Source of the DNA: Dactylosporangium roseum
GTDB taxonomy: Bacteria > Actinomycetota > Actinomycetes > Mycobacteriales > Micromonosporaceae
Length of the DNA stretch: 64,000 nt
Direction of reading: 5' to 3'
NCBI RefSeq assembly: GCF_025264685.1
Contig: NZ_CP073721.1
Span: forward strand, 5,261,001-5,325,000
How positions within the stretch are numbered: the first letter of the stretch is position 1; the number at the start of each line of letters is the position of its first letter. Positions 52,943-61,899 of the stretch are shown one piece after another. The translations under genes were made by a program, and so were the position numbers. A model generated the notes under the pieces. It was given only the letters and a program-made list of their open reading frames with translations, had not been told where the DNA came from and made no database searches.

Positions 52943-54031
52943 CTAGGCGGACAGCAGGCCGGCGACCCGTTCGCCGGCGTCGACGAACTCCGCCATGATC
53001 CGGTTGACGATGCCGGCGCAGGTCTCCTGTCGGTTCATCATCCCGACCACCTGGCCCACCGGCGTGCCGAGAACGTCGTCGATGCCGTGCTCCACCGCGC
53101 TGGTCATCGCGTCCCGGACGAGCTGGCCCTGCAGCGGTGTGGGCAACGCGGCCGGCGCGCCCCTGCCCTCCCATGCGTCGACCCACGGGGTACGCAGCAG
53201 CCGGGCCGGCTTCCCGGAGTACGACCGGGACACCACGGTGTCGGCCGACGTCGCGGCGAGCAGCCGCCTGACCAGGCCCGGTTGCAGGTCGCTCTCCGGG
53301 GTTGTCAGCCACACCGAGCCCAGCCAGACGCCCTGCGCGCCCAACGCCATGGCCGCCGCCATCTGCCGGCCGTCCGCGATGCCGCCGGCGGCCAGGACCG
53401 GTCGCCCGCCGGCCACGTCGACCACCTGAGGTACCAGGACCATCGAGGAGATCTTCCCGACGTGCCCGCCGGCCTCGTGGCCCTGGGCGATCAGGATGTC
53501 CATCCCCGCCTCGACCTGCTTTTCCGCGTGGCGCGGGCTACCCACCAGCGCGCCCAGGCGCACGCCCTGTGACCGAGCCGCTTGTGCCACCGATGCCGGC
53601 GGCGAGCCGAGCGCGGAGACCAGGAGCGAGATGTCGGCGGCGAGCGACACCTCGGCCAGCTCCACGAAGTTGTCGGTGGTCAGCTTGTGCGCGGAGTAGA
53701 GCCGGGCACTGTCCGTGTCGGCCGGCGGCGGTACTTCGAAGCGGCCGACGAGTTCCCGGACGAAGCGCACCTGTTCGGCGGGCAGCGCGGTGTCGTCGAC
53801 GGCCGGCGGGACAGCGGTGGACGGGAAGATGAGGTCGACGCCGAACGGGCGGCCCCGGCACTCGGTCTTGATCCAGGCCAGGTCCACCGCCAGCTCGGCG
53901 GCGGAGTGCCGGGACACGCCCAGCACGCCCATGCCACCGGCCCGGCTCACCGCCGCGACCACATCGCGGCAGTGGCTGAACGCGAAGAGGGGGTACTCGA
54001 TCCCCAGGTCATTACACACGTCGATATTCAT
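52943..54031 (-). CDS. NPD/nitronate monooxygenase-family flavoprotein
   Basis: 362 residues, TIM-barrel NMO/NPD family. N-terminal LGIEYPLFAFSHCRDVVAAV and GGMGVLGVSRHS, the FMN-phosphate motifs QGHEAGGHVG and PVLAAGGIADGRQMAAAMAL are present. Members oxidise nitronates, or in other clades reduce enoyl or oxidise acyl substrates with FMN. Last gene of the leftward acyl-CoA operon; its ATG overlaps the CoA ligase stop (TCAT at 54028-54031). In a CoA-catabolic context it may act on an unsaturated intermediate rather than a nitroalkane. Confidence 0.87.
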   Translation of the reverse strand: MNIDVCNDLGIEYPLFAFSHCRDVVAAVSRAGGMGVLGVSRHSAAELAVDLAWIKTECRGRPFGVDLIFPSTAVPPAVDDTALPAEQVRFVRELVGRFEVPPPADTDSARLYSAHKLTTDNFVELAEVSLAADISLLVSALGSPPASVAQAARSQGVRLGALVGSPRHAEKQVEAGMDILIAQGHEAGGHVGKISSMVLVPQVVDVAGGRPVLAAGGIADGRQMAAAMALGAQGVWLGSVWLTTPESDLQPGLVRRLLAATSADTVVSRSYSGKPARLLRTPWVDAWEGRGAPAALPTPLQGQLVRDAMTSAVEHGIDDVLGTPVGQVVGMMNRQETCAGIVNRIMAEFVDAGERVAGLLSA

Positions 54032-55539
54032 GCGAGGGACTCCCTGAGCACGTTCTTGAGCGTCTTTCCGGCCGCGTTCTTGGGCAGCTCGTCGACCAGA
54101 CGCACCACGCGGGGTGCCTTGAAGTCGGCGAGCACCGTGCGGCAGTACTCAACAATGGACAGCTCCGTGGCCGGCGCACCGGGGCGCAGGACGACGGCGG
54201 CGACCGGCACCTCGCCCAGGGCCTCGTGCGAAACGCCGAACACGGCTGCTTCCAGCACGTCGGGATGCCGCAGCAACGCGTGCTCGATCTCGGCCGGAGC
54301 GATGTTGTACCCGCCCCGGACGATCAGTTCGCGGCGCCGGTCGACGAAGTACAGGAAACCCTCGTCGTCGAAGCGCACGATGTCACCGGAGCGGATCCAG
54401 CCGTCCACGAACACCGAGGCGGTGGCCTCGGGATCGCGATGGTATCCGCGCATCACCGACGGGCCACGGAATTGCAGCTCGCCGGGCACGCCCGCGACGA
54501 CCTCCCGTCCCGCGTCGTCGACGACCCGGAACCGGCTGGCCCGACCGGCCGCGCGTGCCCCGATCGACCCCGGTCGGTGCCGGGTGTACTCGGCGGGCAG
54601 GTAGGTGCCGCCCGGCCCGGCCTCGGTGAACCCGTACGTCTGCATGAATCCGACCCCGGGCAGCCGCTCGCTCAGCCGTTCGATGACCGAGGTGGCCATA
54701 CTCGCGCCGCCGTAGTCGAGCAGCCGTAGCGAACCGAGGTCGTGGTCGGCGAGCCCGTCGTACGCCAGCCAGTACTGGTAGATGCTCGGGACCGCGACGT
54801 ACACGGTGGCGCCGAACTGTTCGATGCGTTCCAGGCAGCCGGGCAGCACCGGTTCGTCGACGACGACGTGGCCGCCGGCCCAGAGGCAGGACATCGCGTT
54901 GAAGTGCAGCCCAGCGCCGCTGACCACCGGAAACGGGCTCTGCAACACGTCGTCGCCGGTGAGCCGGAAGCAGTCGGCCCAGGCGATCCCGGCCGCCAGC
55001 GACGACGCGTGCGTGTGCTCGACGCCCTTGGGCAGCCCGGTGGTACCCGAGGTGTAGAGCACGGCGGCGAGATCGATCTCGTCGGCCCGGTGCGCGGGCC
55101 CGGGACCGGCGTGTTCCGCGAGTTCGGCGACGGCGACGGTCCGGACTCCGGGCACCGGCGCGGCGTCACCGGCCACCACCAGGGTTTCGGCGCCGCAGTG
55201 ATCGAGCAGGCCCGCGACCTCCACCGGCGACAACCGGGGACTCATCGGCACGTTGACCGCGCCGGCCTTGAGGACAGCATGGTAAAGGACGAGTCCGGCG
55301 ATACCGTGGTCGTTGCCGATCGCCCATGCGACCGGCGCACCGGGTGCCGCCACGCCGGCGGCGAGCAGCCCGCCGGCCAGCCGGGACGACGCCGTGTCGA
55401 GCTCGGTGTAGCTCAGGGTGCGATAGCCCGCACCGTCGCGGCCGGACACGGCGGGCCGGTCGCCCAGGTCGGCCGCCCGCTTCCGGAGCAGGGCCGGGAC
55501 GGTGCGCGGGGTGTACTCGCGGGGCAGCGGATCAGTCAC
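54028..55539 (-). CDS. Acyl-CoA synthetase (AMP-forming)
   Basis: 503 residues, ANL superfamily. P-loop-like motif LYTSGTTGLPKGVEHTH, A5 motif QTYGFTEAGPGG, A7 WIRSGDIVRFD and the C-terminal A10 lysine in PKNAAGKTLKNVL. Activates a carboxylic acid to its CoA thioester. GTG 55539 overlaps the stop of the acyl-CoA dehydrogenase upstream by 8 bases; its own stop overlaps the NPD gene start. Substrate not deducible; the cluster suggests a cyclic, branched or steroid-like acid. Confidence 0.92.
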   Translation of the reverse strand: MTDPLPREYTPRTVPALLRKRAADLGDRPAVSGRDGAGYRTLSYTELDTASSRLAGGLLAAGVAAPGAPVAWAIGNDHGIAGLVLYHAVLKAGAVNVPMSPRLSPVEVAGLLDHCGAETLVVAGDAAPVPGVRTVAVAELAEHAGPGPAHRADEIDLAAVLYTSGTTGLPKGVEHTHASSLAAGIAWADCFRLTGDDVLQSPFPVVSGAGLHFNAMSCLWAGGHVVVDEPVLPGCLERIEQFGATVYVAVPSIYQYWLAYDGLADHDLGSLRLLDYGGASMATSVIERLSERLPGVGFMQTYGFTEAGPGGTYLPAEYTRHRPGSIGARAAGRASRFRVVDDAGREVVAGVPGELQFRGPSVMRGYHRDPEATASVFVDGWIRSGDIVRFDDEGFLYFVDRRRELIVRGGYNIAPAEIEHALLRHPDVLEAAVFGVSHEALGEVPVAAVVLRPGAPATELSIVEYCRTVLADFKAPRVVRLVDELPKNAAGKTLKNVLRESLA

Positions 55540-56500
55540 GGCCGGCACCGCCCACCGGCACCAGCCGACCCTCGGTGGCCATGGCTCGCGCCAGTTCGTC
55601 GCGCAGCGCGCTCTCGGAGCCCCATGCCGGGGCGGCCACGAGCACCTGTGCGAGCAGTGCCCCGACGGCGCACTCGTCGGTGTAGCCGATGGCGCCGTGC
55701 ACCTGCAACGCCACCCGGGCAGCCCGTTCGGCCGCCGCACCGGCGGCGAGCACGGCGACGCAGGCGTCCCGGCCGGCCGACCCGATGCCGGTGTCGCGTG
55801 CCACCGCCGCGCCGGCCACCAACGGCCGGGCCATCGCCAAGGCGGTGTGTGCGTCGGCGAGCTGATGCTTGACCGCCTGGAACGAACCGATGGCCACGCC
55901 GAACTGTTCGCGGGTCCGGGCATGCTCGACGGCGAGCGCGAGCGCGGCCGCGCCGGTACCGATCAGGTATGCCGCCGTGGCGGTACGGGCGCAGGCCAAG
56001 GCGTCCACGGCCGTGCCGGCCGGCAGGTCCGTCCACGCGGTCGCGGAGACGGTCCACCAGCGCGGTCGTCCGAGCAGATCGCGCCGGGCGAACGGGGCGG
56101 CGGCGGCCGCGGGCACGACGCCCAGCCGGTGCCCGTCGACCACGAGCACGCTGCTCACCAGGTCGGCGTCGAGCACGAGGCCGGCATGGGCGCAGCCGAG
56201 CCGGTGCGCCCCGGTCAGCACGTCGGGCAGCAGTTCGGGCACGGCGGTGGCGAGCAGCGGGCCGGTGATCACGGCGGCGACCCACGGGAACCGGGTTGCC
56301 CGACGGCCGAGCTCCTCGACGGCGGCGATGCCCTCGACCATGCCCAGGCCGAGCCCGCCGAGTTCCTCGGGGACGAGCAGGCCGGGCAGGCCGATACCGG
56401 TGATCGCCGCCCAGGGTTCCGCGGTGTCCGGCGTGGCGGCGACGATGTCGCGCACGGTGCCGGCCATCGCGCGCTGTTCGGCGGTGAATGCGAAGTCCAT
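55532..56500 (-). CDS. Acyl-CoA dehydrogenase, short subunit
   Basis: 322 residues, shorter than the usual ~380 of homotetrameric acyl-CoA dehydrogenases. MDFAFTAEQRAMAGTVRDIV start, LLVPEELGGLGLGMVEGIAA, and C-terminal RTREQFGVAIGSFQAVKHQL plus QVHGAIGYTDEC. The central β-domain is reduced. It sits one base after the other dehydrogenase in the operon; size and pairing match the ChsE1/ChsE2-type (FadE) α2β2 heterotetramers of steroid-acid degradation, where the two chains share FAD sites. Confidence 0.9.
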   Translation of the reverse strand: MDFAFTAEQRAMAGTVRDIVAATPDTAEPWAAITGIGLPGLLVPEELGGLGLGMVEGIAAVEELGRRATRFPWVAAVITGPLLATAVPELLPDVLTGAHRLGCAHAGLVLDADLVSSVLVVDGHRLGVVPAAAAAPFARRDLLGRPRWWTVSATAWTDLPAGTAVDALACARTATAAYLIGTGAAALALAVEHARTREQFGVAIGSFQAVKHQLADAHTALAMARPLVAGAAVARDTGIGSAGRDACVAVLAAGAAAERAARVALQVHGAIGYTDECAVGALLAQVLVAAPAWGSESALRDELARAMATEGRLVPVGGAGRD

Positions 56501-56501
56501 G

Positions 56502-57635
56502 TCATCCCCTCGGCAGGCCGAGCAGTCGTTCGGCCACGATGGTCCGCTGGATCTCGTTGGTGCCGGCGTAGATCGGCCCGGCCAGTGCGAACAGCAGCCC
56601 CTGCCGCCACGTCTCCCGGTCCGGTTCGGTCGCGCCGGGGAGGTCGTCGAGGATCGCCATGGCCGTCTCGTGCAACAGCAGATCCAGTTCCGACCAGTAC
56701 GGCTTGGTCATGCTGGCCGAGTACGCCGGCTCCGTGCCGGCGGCCGACGCGTACCCGTGCAGCCGGTACGCCTGCGCCATCGACCATGCTGTCTGCACCG
56801 CGTACCGGTGGCTGAGCCGACGCGGCTCGTCCAGCCGGCGCCACAGCGCGACGAGTTGGTCGGCCACCGCCAGGAACCGGCCGGGACTGCGCAGGCTGAC
56901 CCCGCGCTCGTGGCCGGCGGCGGACATCGCGATCCGCCAGCCGTGGCCCGGTTCCCCGATGACGTCGGACTCGGGGACGAACAGGCCGTCGAAGAAGATC
57001 TCGGCGAACACCGGCTCACCGTCGATCCGGCGGATCGGGCGGACAGTGACGTCGGGGCTGTCGAGCGTGAACATGAGGTACGTCAGGCCACGATGACCGC
57101 GTCCGGGCGGACCGGAGCGGAACAGGCCGAAGCCCCGGTCGGCCACCACGGCGCGGGAACTCCAGATCTTCTGCCCGTGCAGCGCGAAACCCCCGGGAAC
57201 CGGATCGGCCCGGCAGGCGACGCCGGCCAGGTCGCTGCCGGCGCCGGGTTCGGACCATGCCTGTGCCCAGACGACGTCACCGGCCACCATCGCCGGCAGC
57301 ACCCGGGCGCGCTGCTCCTCGGTGCCGTGCTCCAGCAGGGTCGAGCCGAGCAGGGTCAGGCCGTTGTGGTTGATCCGGGCCGGCGCGCCGGCCGCGTGGT
57401 ACTCCTCCTCGAACAACAGCCAGTCGACGAGGTCGTAGTCGCGACCGCCGTACCGCTGCGGCCACCGCACCACCGACCAGCCGCTGCCGGCCAGGGTCCG
57501 CTCCCAGGCCCGGTGCAGCGCCGCGCCGGCCTCGGTATCCATCGATGGAAGTGGTTGCATCGGCACGTGTTCGCGCAGCCAGGCGCGCGCTTCGCGGCGC
57601 CGGGCCTGCCGCTGCGCGGACACGGTCAGGTTCAT
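56502..57635 (-). CDS. Acyl-CoA dehydrogenase, long subunit
   Basis: 377 residues. Complete three-domain pattern: N-terminal helices with WPQRYGGRDYDLVDWLLFEE, the FAD region AQAWSEPGAGSDLAGVAC and LHGQKIWSSRAVVADRGF, and the C-terminal GPIYAGTNEIQRTIVAERLL. It introduces the α,β double bond into an acyl-CoA; probable partner of the 322-residue chain. ATG overlaps the upstream enoyl-CoA hydratase stop (57632-57635). Confidence 0.92.
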   Translation of the reverse strand: MNLTVSAQRQARRREARAWLREHVPMQPLPSMDTEAGAALHRAWERTLAGSGWSVVRWPQRYGGRDYDLVDWLLFEEEYHAAGAPARINHNGLTLLGSTLLEHGTEEQRARVLPAMVAGDVVWAQAWSEPGAGSDLAGVACRADPVPGGFALHGQKIWSSRAVVADRGFGLFRSGPPGRGHRGLTYLMFTLDSPDVTVRPIRRIDGEPVFAEIFFDGLFVPESDVIGEPGHGWRIAMSAAGHERGVSLRSPGRFLAVADQLVALWRRLDEPRRLSHRYAVQTAWSMAQAYRLHGYASAAGTEPAYSASMTKPYWSELDLLLHETAMAILDDLPGATEPDRETWRQGLLFALAGPIYAGTNEIQRTIVAERLLGLPRG

Positions 57636-58486
57636 GCCCGGCCGTTCCGGACGCTGTCCCGCATGGCCTTCGGGTCGAACCCGGCCAGGGAGTCGCTCGA
57701 CACCTCGGCGTTGTGCGCGTGCGCCACGTGGTGCAGCCCGAACACGGAGTCGATTCCGGCGTGCAGACCCATCAGATCCTCGCACTGGTTGACCGCCTTC
57801 TTGGCCAGCGCCAGCCCGAACGCCGGTTTGCCGGCGATGCTTCCGGCGAGCCTGAACGTCTCCTCTTCCAGGCGTTCGGGCTCGACCACCCGGTTGACCA
57901 TCCCGAGTTCCTTGGCCTCGGCCGCACCGACTCGGCGGCCGGTGTAGAGGAACTCCTTGGCCATCCGGGGGCCCATCACCCACGGATGCGCGAAGTACTC
58001 GACCCCGGGGATTCCCATGGTGACCACGGGGTCGCAGAAGAACGCGTCCTCGGCGGCGACGATGAGGTCGCAGCTCCACGCGAGCATCAGGCCGCCGGCG
58101 ATGCACGCTCCCTGGACCATGGCGATCGTCGGCTTGGGTATCGCCCGCCAGCGCCGGCACATCCCGAGGTACACCTCGGCCTCGCGGGTCAGCCGGCCGT
58201 CGGCGCCGGCCCGGCCCACGTGGGTGGGCAGGATCGCGGCCCGCCTGGGGTACTCGACGCCGACGTCGCGGCCGGGGGTGCCGATGTCGTGCCCGGCGGA
58301 GAAGTGCTTGCCGGCGCCGGCCAGCACGATGACGGCGACGTCGTCGTCGTCGACCGCCCGGCTGAACGCGTCGTCGAGTGCGTACGTCATCGCGGAGTTC
58401 TGGGCGTTGCCGAAGGCCGGCCGGTTCATGGTCACCACGGCCATGGCATCGCGCCGCTCGTATCGGACGGGGTTCTCGTCGGTCAT
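57632..58486 (-). CDS. Enoyl-CoA hydratase/isomerase family protein
   Basis: 284 residues, crotonase fold. VVTMNRPAFGNAQNSAMTYA start region, oxyanion motif GKHFSAGHDIGTPG and second oxyanion loop VQGACIAGGLMLAWSCDLIV; FCDPVVTMGIPGVEYFAHPW replaces the usual FGxPExxLGxxP, so the two catalytic Glu of a classical hydratase are not obvious and another crotonase chemistry (isomerase, hydrolase or ring opening) is possible. Overlaps the next gene in the operon. Confidence 0.9.
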   Translation of the reverse strand: MTDENPVRYERRDAMAVVTMNRPAFGNAQNSAMTYALDDAFSRAVDDDDVAVIVLAGAGKHFSAGHDIGTPGRDVGVEYPRRAAILPTHVGRAGADGRLTREAEVYLGMCRRWRAIPKPTIAMVQGACIAGGLMLAWSCDLIVAAEDAFFCDPVVTMGIPGVEYFAHPWVMGPRMAKEFLYTGRRVGAAEAKELGMVNRVVEPERLEEETFRLAGSIAGKPAFGLALAKKAVNQCEDLMGLHAGIDSVFGLHHVAHAHNAEVSSDSLAGFDPKAMRDSVRNGRA

Positions 58487-58502
58487 GGAAGCTCCCGGGG
58501 GA

Positions 58503-58802
58503 TCAGTCGCTCGACGGCAACGGCTTGGTCGGACGCAGGGTGAGGTCGCGGCCGGCGTAGCTGAGCGGCCCGGCGCCCGGCCTGGTCACCAGCACCTCGA
58601 TGCGCAGCACCTCGTCGACGAGCTCGTACCGCTTACCGAGCAGCAGCGTCGGCGCATCCTCCGGTACCGCACCACCATCGGCGGCCTCGCCGGTCATGGG
58701 CAGCCCGGCACAGCGCAGCGGCTCGGTCACGCCGTCGGCGCGTACGACGATGACCTCCCCACCGTCGACCTGGCTGTGCAGGCGGGTACCGATGGTGAAC
58801 AT
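58503..58802 (-). CDS. Small conserved-type protein of unknown function
   Basis: 99 residues (MFTIGTRLHSQVDGGEVIVV ... GRDLTLRPTKPLPSSD), β-rich by appearance, with a single Cys. Not recognised. It lies tightly between the second CoA ligase (2-base gap) and the enoyl-CoA hydratase (16-base gap) in the operon, so it is very likely expressed and functional, perhaps an accessory protein. Its layout (VDGGEVIVVRADG, ELVDEVLRIEVLVTRPG) could suggest a small zinc-less rubredoxin- or OB-like fold, but this is a guess. Confidence 0.75.
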   Translation of the reverse strand: MFTIGTRLHSQVDGGEVIVVRADGVTEPLRCAGLPMTGEAADGGAVPEDAPTLLLGKRYELVDEVLRIEVLVTRPGAGPLSYAGRDLTLRPTKPLPSSD

Positions 58803-58804
58803 GC

Positions 58805-60289
58805 TCAACTCCTTGACGACGTGCGGGTGAGTGCCGCCGCGAGGTCGCGGCGGACCAGCTTGCCTGTGGGGCTGTACGGGAGTTCGTCGACGAACACCAC
58901 CTCGTCGGGGGTGCGCGAGGAGCGCAGCCGAGCCCGGCACCAGTCGATCAGCTCGGCGGCGGAGACCGCGCCGGCGCGGGCGATCACGGCGGCGACGATA
59001 CGTTCGCCCCACTCGGGGTCGGGCAGTCCCAGCACGGCCGCGTCGCGGACCGCCGGGTGCGCGGTGAGCACATCCTCGACCTCGGCGGGCGCGATGTTCT
59101 CACCGCCCCGGATGATGGTGTCGTCGAGCCTGCCCTGGACGAACACGTACCCGTCGGCGTCGAGGAAGCCACCGTCACGGGTGTTGAACCAGCCCTCGGC
59201 GTCCAGCGCCGTGCCCTGGCCGACGTATTCGCCGCTGACCTGCGGACCGCGCACCCACAGCTCGCCGGGTACGTCCGCCGGGAGTACGGTGCCGTCCGGG
59301 CCGCGTACCTGGAACTCGACGCCCGGCAGGGGCCGCCCGACGCTGCCCAGCCGCCGGGCGACGGACCCGTCCGGGGATCGCACCGCCGCCCGATGGTCCT
59401 CGGGGGTGAGCAGGGTCAGGGTGGAACTCGTCTCGGTCAGCCCGTAGGCGTTGGTCATGCCGGTGTGCGGGAACGCGGCCAGGGCTGCCCGGATCGTCTC
59501 GGGCGACATCCGCGCTCCGCCGTACGCGAGGTGGCGCAGCGTCGGTACCTCGGGATCGCGCCCGTCCAGGTGTCCCAGGATGCGAGCCAGCATGGTCGGC
59601 ACCACCATGGCGGAGGTCACCCCTTCGCGTCGGCAGGTGGCCAGCCACTCCCCCGGATCGAACCGCGGCAGGTACGCCAGGCGCCGCCCGCTGAGCGGAT
59701 TGGTCAGCGCCGAACCCACCCCCGCCACGTGGTACGGCGGGACACTCACCAGGCTGACCTCGTCGGGTGCGGCGCCGACCAGTTCGACGGAGTTGAGCAC
59801 GTACGAGGCCAGGTTGGCGTGGCGCAGCGGCACGGCCTTGGGCGCGGCGGTGGTACCACTGGTGAACAGGATGACGGCGACCTCGTCGCCGTCGGCGCGG
59901 CCGGCGGGTGCCTCCGCGCCGGTAGCGGTGGCCAGCAGATCGAGCCATCCCGTGGTGTCGACGTCGGCACGAAGGCGGTGGGCCTGTTCCGGATCGGCGA
60001 TGACCATCGGCCGCTCGAACCGCGCGACCAACTCGGCCAGGGCGGCGTCGGTCAGCCGGTAGTTGAGCGGGACGAACGGCACCGCCGCGGCGCAACACGC
60101 GAACAGCGTCATGGGCACGGCCGGACCGTTGACGCCGAGGAACAGGCACGCGTCGCTCCCGGCGAGCCGGCTCGCTCCCGAAGCGGCCCGGCGCAGCAGA
60201 CCGGCCAGGGTGACCGGGCCGGTGTGGTCGCGCAGCACCTCGCGATCGGCGTCGATCGCGGCCGCGGCCTCGAGCAGCGCAGACAGCAT
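58805..60289 (-). CDS. Acyl-CoA synthetase (AMP-forming), second copy
   Basis: 494 residues, ANL superfamily. ILFTSGTTAAPKAVPLRHAN, NAYGLTETSSTLTLL, WFNTRDGGFLDADGYVFVQG with the RLDDTIIRGGENIAPAEVED hinge and terminal YSPTGKLVRRDL with the catalytic Lys. First gene of the leftward operon, under the promoter at 60290-60432. Distinct in sequence from the ligase at 54028, so the pathway may activate two acids. Confidence 0.92.
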   Translation of the reverse strand: MLSALLEAAAAIDADREVLRDHTGPVTLAGLLRRAASGASRLAGSDACLFLGVNGPAVPMTLFACCAAAVPFVPLNYRLTDAALAELVARFERPMVIADPEQAHRLRADVDTTGWLDLLATATGAEAPAGRADGDEVAVILFTSGTTAAPKAVPLRHANLASYVLNSVELVGAAPDEVSLVSVPPYHVAGVGSALTNPLSGRRLAYLPRFDPGEWLATCRREGVTSAMVVPTMLARILGHLDGRDPEVPTLRHLAYGGARMSPETIRAALAAFPHTGMTNAYGLTETSSTLTLLTPEDHRAAVRSPDGSVARRLGSVGRPLPGVEFQVRGPDGTVLPADVPGELWVRGPQVSGEYVGQGTALDAEGWFNTRDGGFLDADGYVFVQGRLDDTIIRGGENIAPAEVEDVLTAHPAVRDAAVLGLPDPEWGERIVAAVIARAGAVSAAELIDWCRARLRSSRTPDEVVFVDELPYSPTGKLVRRDLAAALTRTSSRS

Positions 60290-60356
60290 GTTGTGACCCC
60301 GTTCGTGGATGTCCCGCCCCGGTCGCCGGACGACCTTGTCGAAATCAGTAGGGGTA

Positions 60357-60370
60357 TTTAACGTTAGGTG
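60357..60370. promoter_or_regulatory. Proposed shared operator, divergent acyl-CoA promoters (copy 1)
   Basis: TTTAACGTTAGGTG contains the palindrome TAACGTTA and lies between the divergent CoA-ligase and CoA-transferase genes. Read on the minus strand, ACCTAACGTTAAA matches ACCTAACCTTTAA at 63318-63330 in 11 of 13 positions. A TetR-type repressor site is the likeliest meaning; no regulator gene is in view. Confidence 0.5.
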
Positions 60371-60432
60371 TCCGTACTAGTCAAGGGAGCCGGTGATGAA
60401 CCTGTCCCGCCCGCGGCGCACCAGGTACCTCG

Positions 60433-61899
60433 ATGCGTGACGTCGCACCGACCAGGAAGCTGGCCGCCAGGATCGAAGGCGACGGCCCGGAATTCGACGA
60501 ACTGGTGAGCCTGGCCCGCGCCTCCGGCATGCACACCATCGCCGTCGCTCTCCCCCGGGCGCCGGTCACCCTCGTCGAGGTGACCGACACCGGCCGCGCG
60601 GCGCGCGCGGCGGCCGTCGTCGAGAACCTCGCTCCCGTGGCCGCCTGGGCCGCCAGTGGGGCGATGGCGCTCACCGGCCCGGCGGGCGGTCCACCGGCGG
60701 CACCCGAGGCGCCGATCGCCAACCGGATCAATGCCGCCACCGCGTGGTGGTCGGTGCTCAGCGAGCTGTGGGGGCGGCGCACCGGCGTCCCCGGCGCCCA
60801 GTTGCTCGCCGAACGCGCGGCGTGGACCGGCCGGCGACGCGCCGGGCAGGAGTCCGTCGGCGGCTCCTGCCGCATCGTCGGCGCCGGAGACGGCTGGCTG
60901 GCGGTGAACCTGGCGCGGGCCTCCGACGCCGAACTGGTACCGGCCTGGCTCGCCGACCCGGCCCTGCACGACCTCGACACCGCCCACCTCTGGCCGCTGA
61001 TCGCGGCCCGGCTGCGCGACCGCCGTGTCGACGACCTGGTCCACCGCGCCCGGGGGCTCGGGATTCCGGCGGCGGCGCTCGGGACCCGGCACGGCGCCAC
61101 CGACCCGGGCGCCGGAACCGGCACGCCATGGCGGCTGGTCCCGCGCGGCGGGGACGCCCGGCCGGCCGGGCGGATCGCGCGGGTCGTCGACCTGACCGCG
61201 CTGTGGGCGGGGCCGCTCTGCGCCGGCCTGCTGGCCCGCGCCGGGGCCGACGTCGTCAAGGTGGAGTCCGTCGACCGGCTCGACGGTGCGCGCCACGCCG
61301 CCGGCGGCTTCTACGACGTGCTGCACGGCCCCCACCGCAGCGTCACTCTCGACCTGCGTCAGGCCTCCGGCCGCCGGCAGCTCGCCGGACTCATCGCATC
61401 GGCCGACGTCGTGCTGGAATCGTCCCGCCCCCGCGCCCTGACCAACCTGGGCCTGAGCCGAGCGGCGTTCTTCGCGGCGAATCCGACGCTCACCTGGATG
61501 TCCATCTCCGGGTACCGATCACCGCCCGACGCACCGGCGTTCGGTGACGACGCCGCCGTCGCGGCCGGTGCCGTCATACCCGGGCCGGAACCGAAGTTCT
61601 GCGCCGACGCGCTCGCCGACCCGGTCACCGGGCTCTACGCGGCGATCGCGACCGTCACCTCCCGCCTGCTCGGTGGCGGGCACCACGCCCAGCTCACGCT
61701 CGAGGAGTGTTGCCGCCACGTCGTGCGGCCCTGCCGCCGCCCGCAGCCGCCGTACGGCATCACGCACACCGGGGCCGACTCCTGGCGGGTGCACGTCGCA
61801 GGCCACTCCGTCGACGTCGCCGCACCGGCGTCACGGCCGCATCCTGGCCGGGCACCCGAACCCGGCGAACACAACGGCGAACCTCGGTGGGCGCAGTGA
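60433..61899 (+). CDS. CaiB/BaiF family (type III) CoA transferase with unusual domain order
   Basis: 488 residues. The C-terminal half (~255-450) is the classical N-terminal part: VVDLTALWAGPLCAGLLARA, GADVVKVESVDR, LDLRQASGRRQLAGLI and FCADALADPVTGLYAAIATV, where the Asp of ADPVTG fits the catalytic aspartate. The N-terminal half (~65-245) resembles the normally later part: AASGAMALTGPAGGPPAAPE, WWSVLSELWGRRTG, DGWLAVNLAR and GLGIPAAALG. In the N-terminal module the Asp position reads PIANRIN. So the protein looks permuted or built from two half-modules. It should move CoA between acids or act as a racemase-like enzyme. Confidence 0.82.
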   Translation: MRDVAPTRKLAARIEGDGPEFDELVSLARASGMHTIAVALPRAPVTLVEVTDTGRAARAAAVVENLAPVAAWAASGAMALTGPAGGPPAAPEAPIANRINAATAWWSVLSELWGRRTGVPGAQLLAERAAWTGRRRAGQESVGGSCRIVGAGDGWLAVNLARASDAELVPAWLADPALHDLDTAHLWPLIAARLRDRRVDDLVHRARGLGIPAAALGTRHGATDPGAGTGTPWRLVPRGGDARPAGRIARVVDLTALWAGPLCAGLLARAGADVVKVESVDRLDGARHAAGGFYDVLHGPHRSVTLDLRQASGRRQLAGLIASADVVLESSRPRALTNLGLSRAAFFAANPTLTWMSISGYRSPPDAPAFGDDAAVAAGAVIPGPEPKFCADALADPVTGLYAAIATVTSRLLGGGHHAQLTLEECCRHVVRPCRRPQPPYGITHTGADSWRVHVAGHSVDVAAPASRPHPGRAPEPGEHNGEPRWAQ

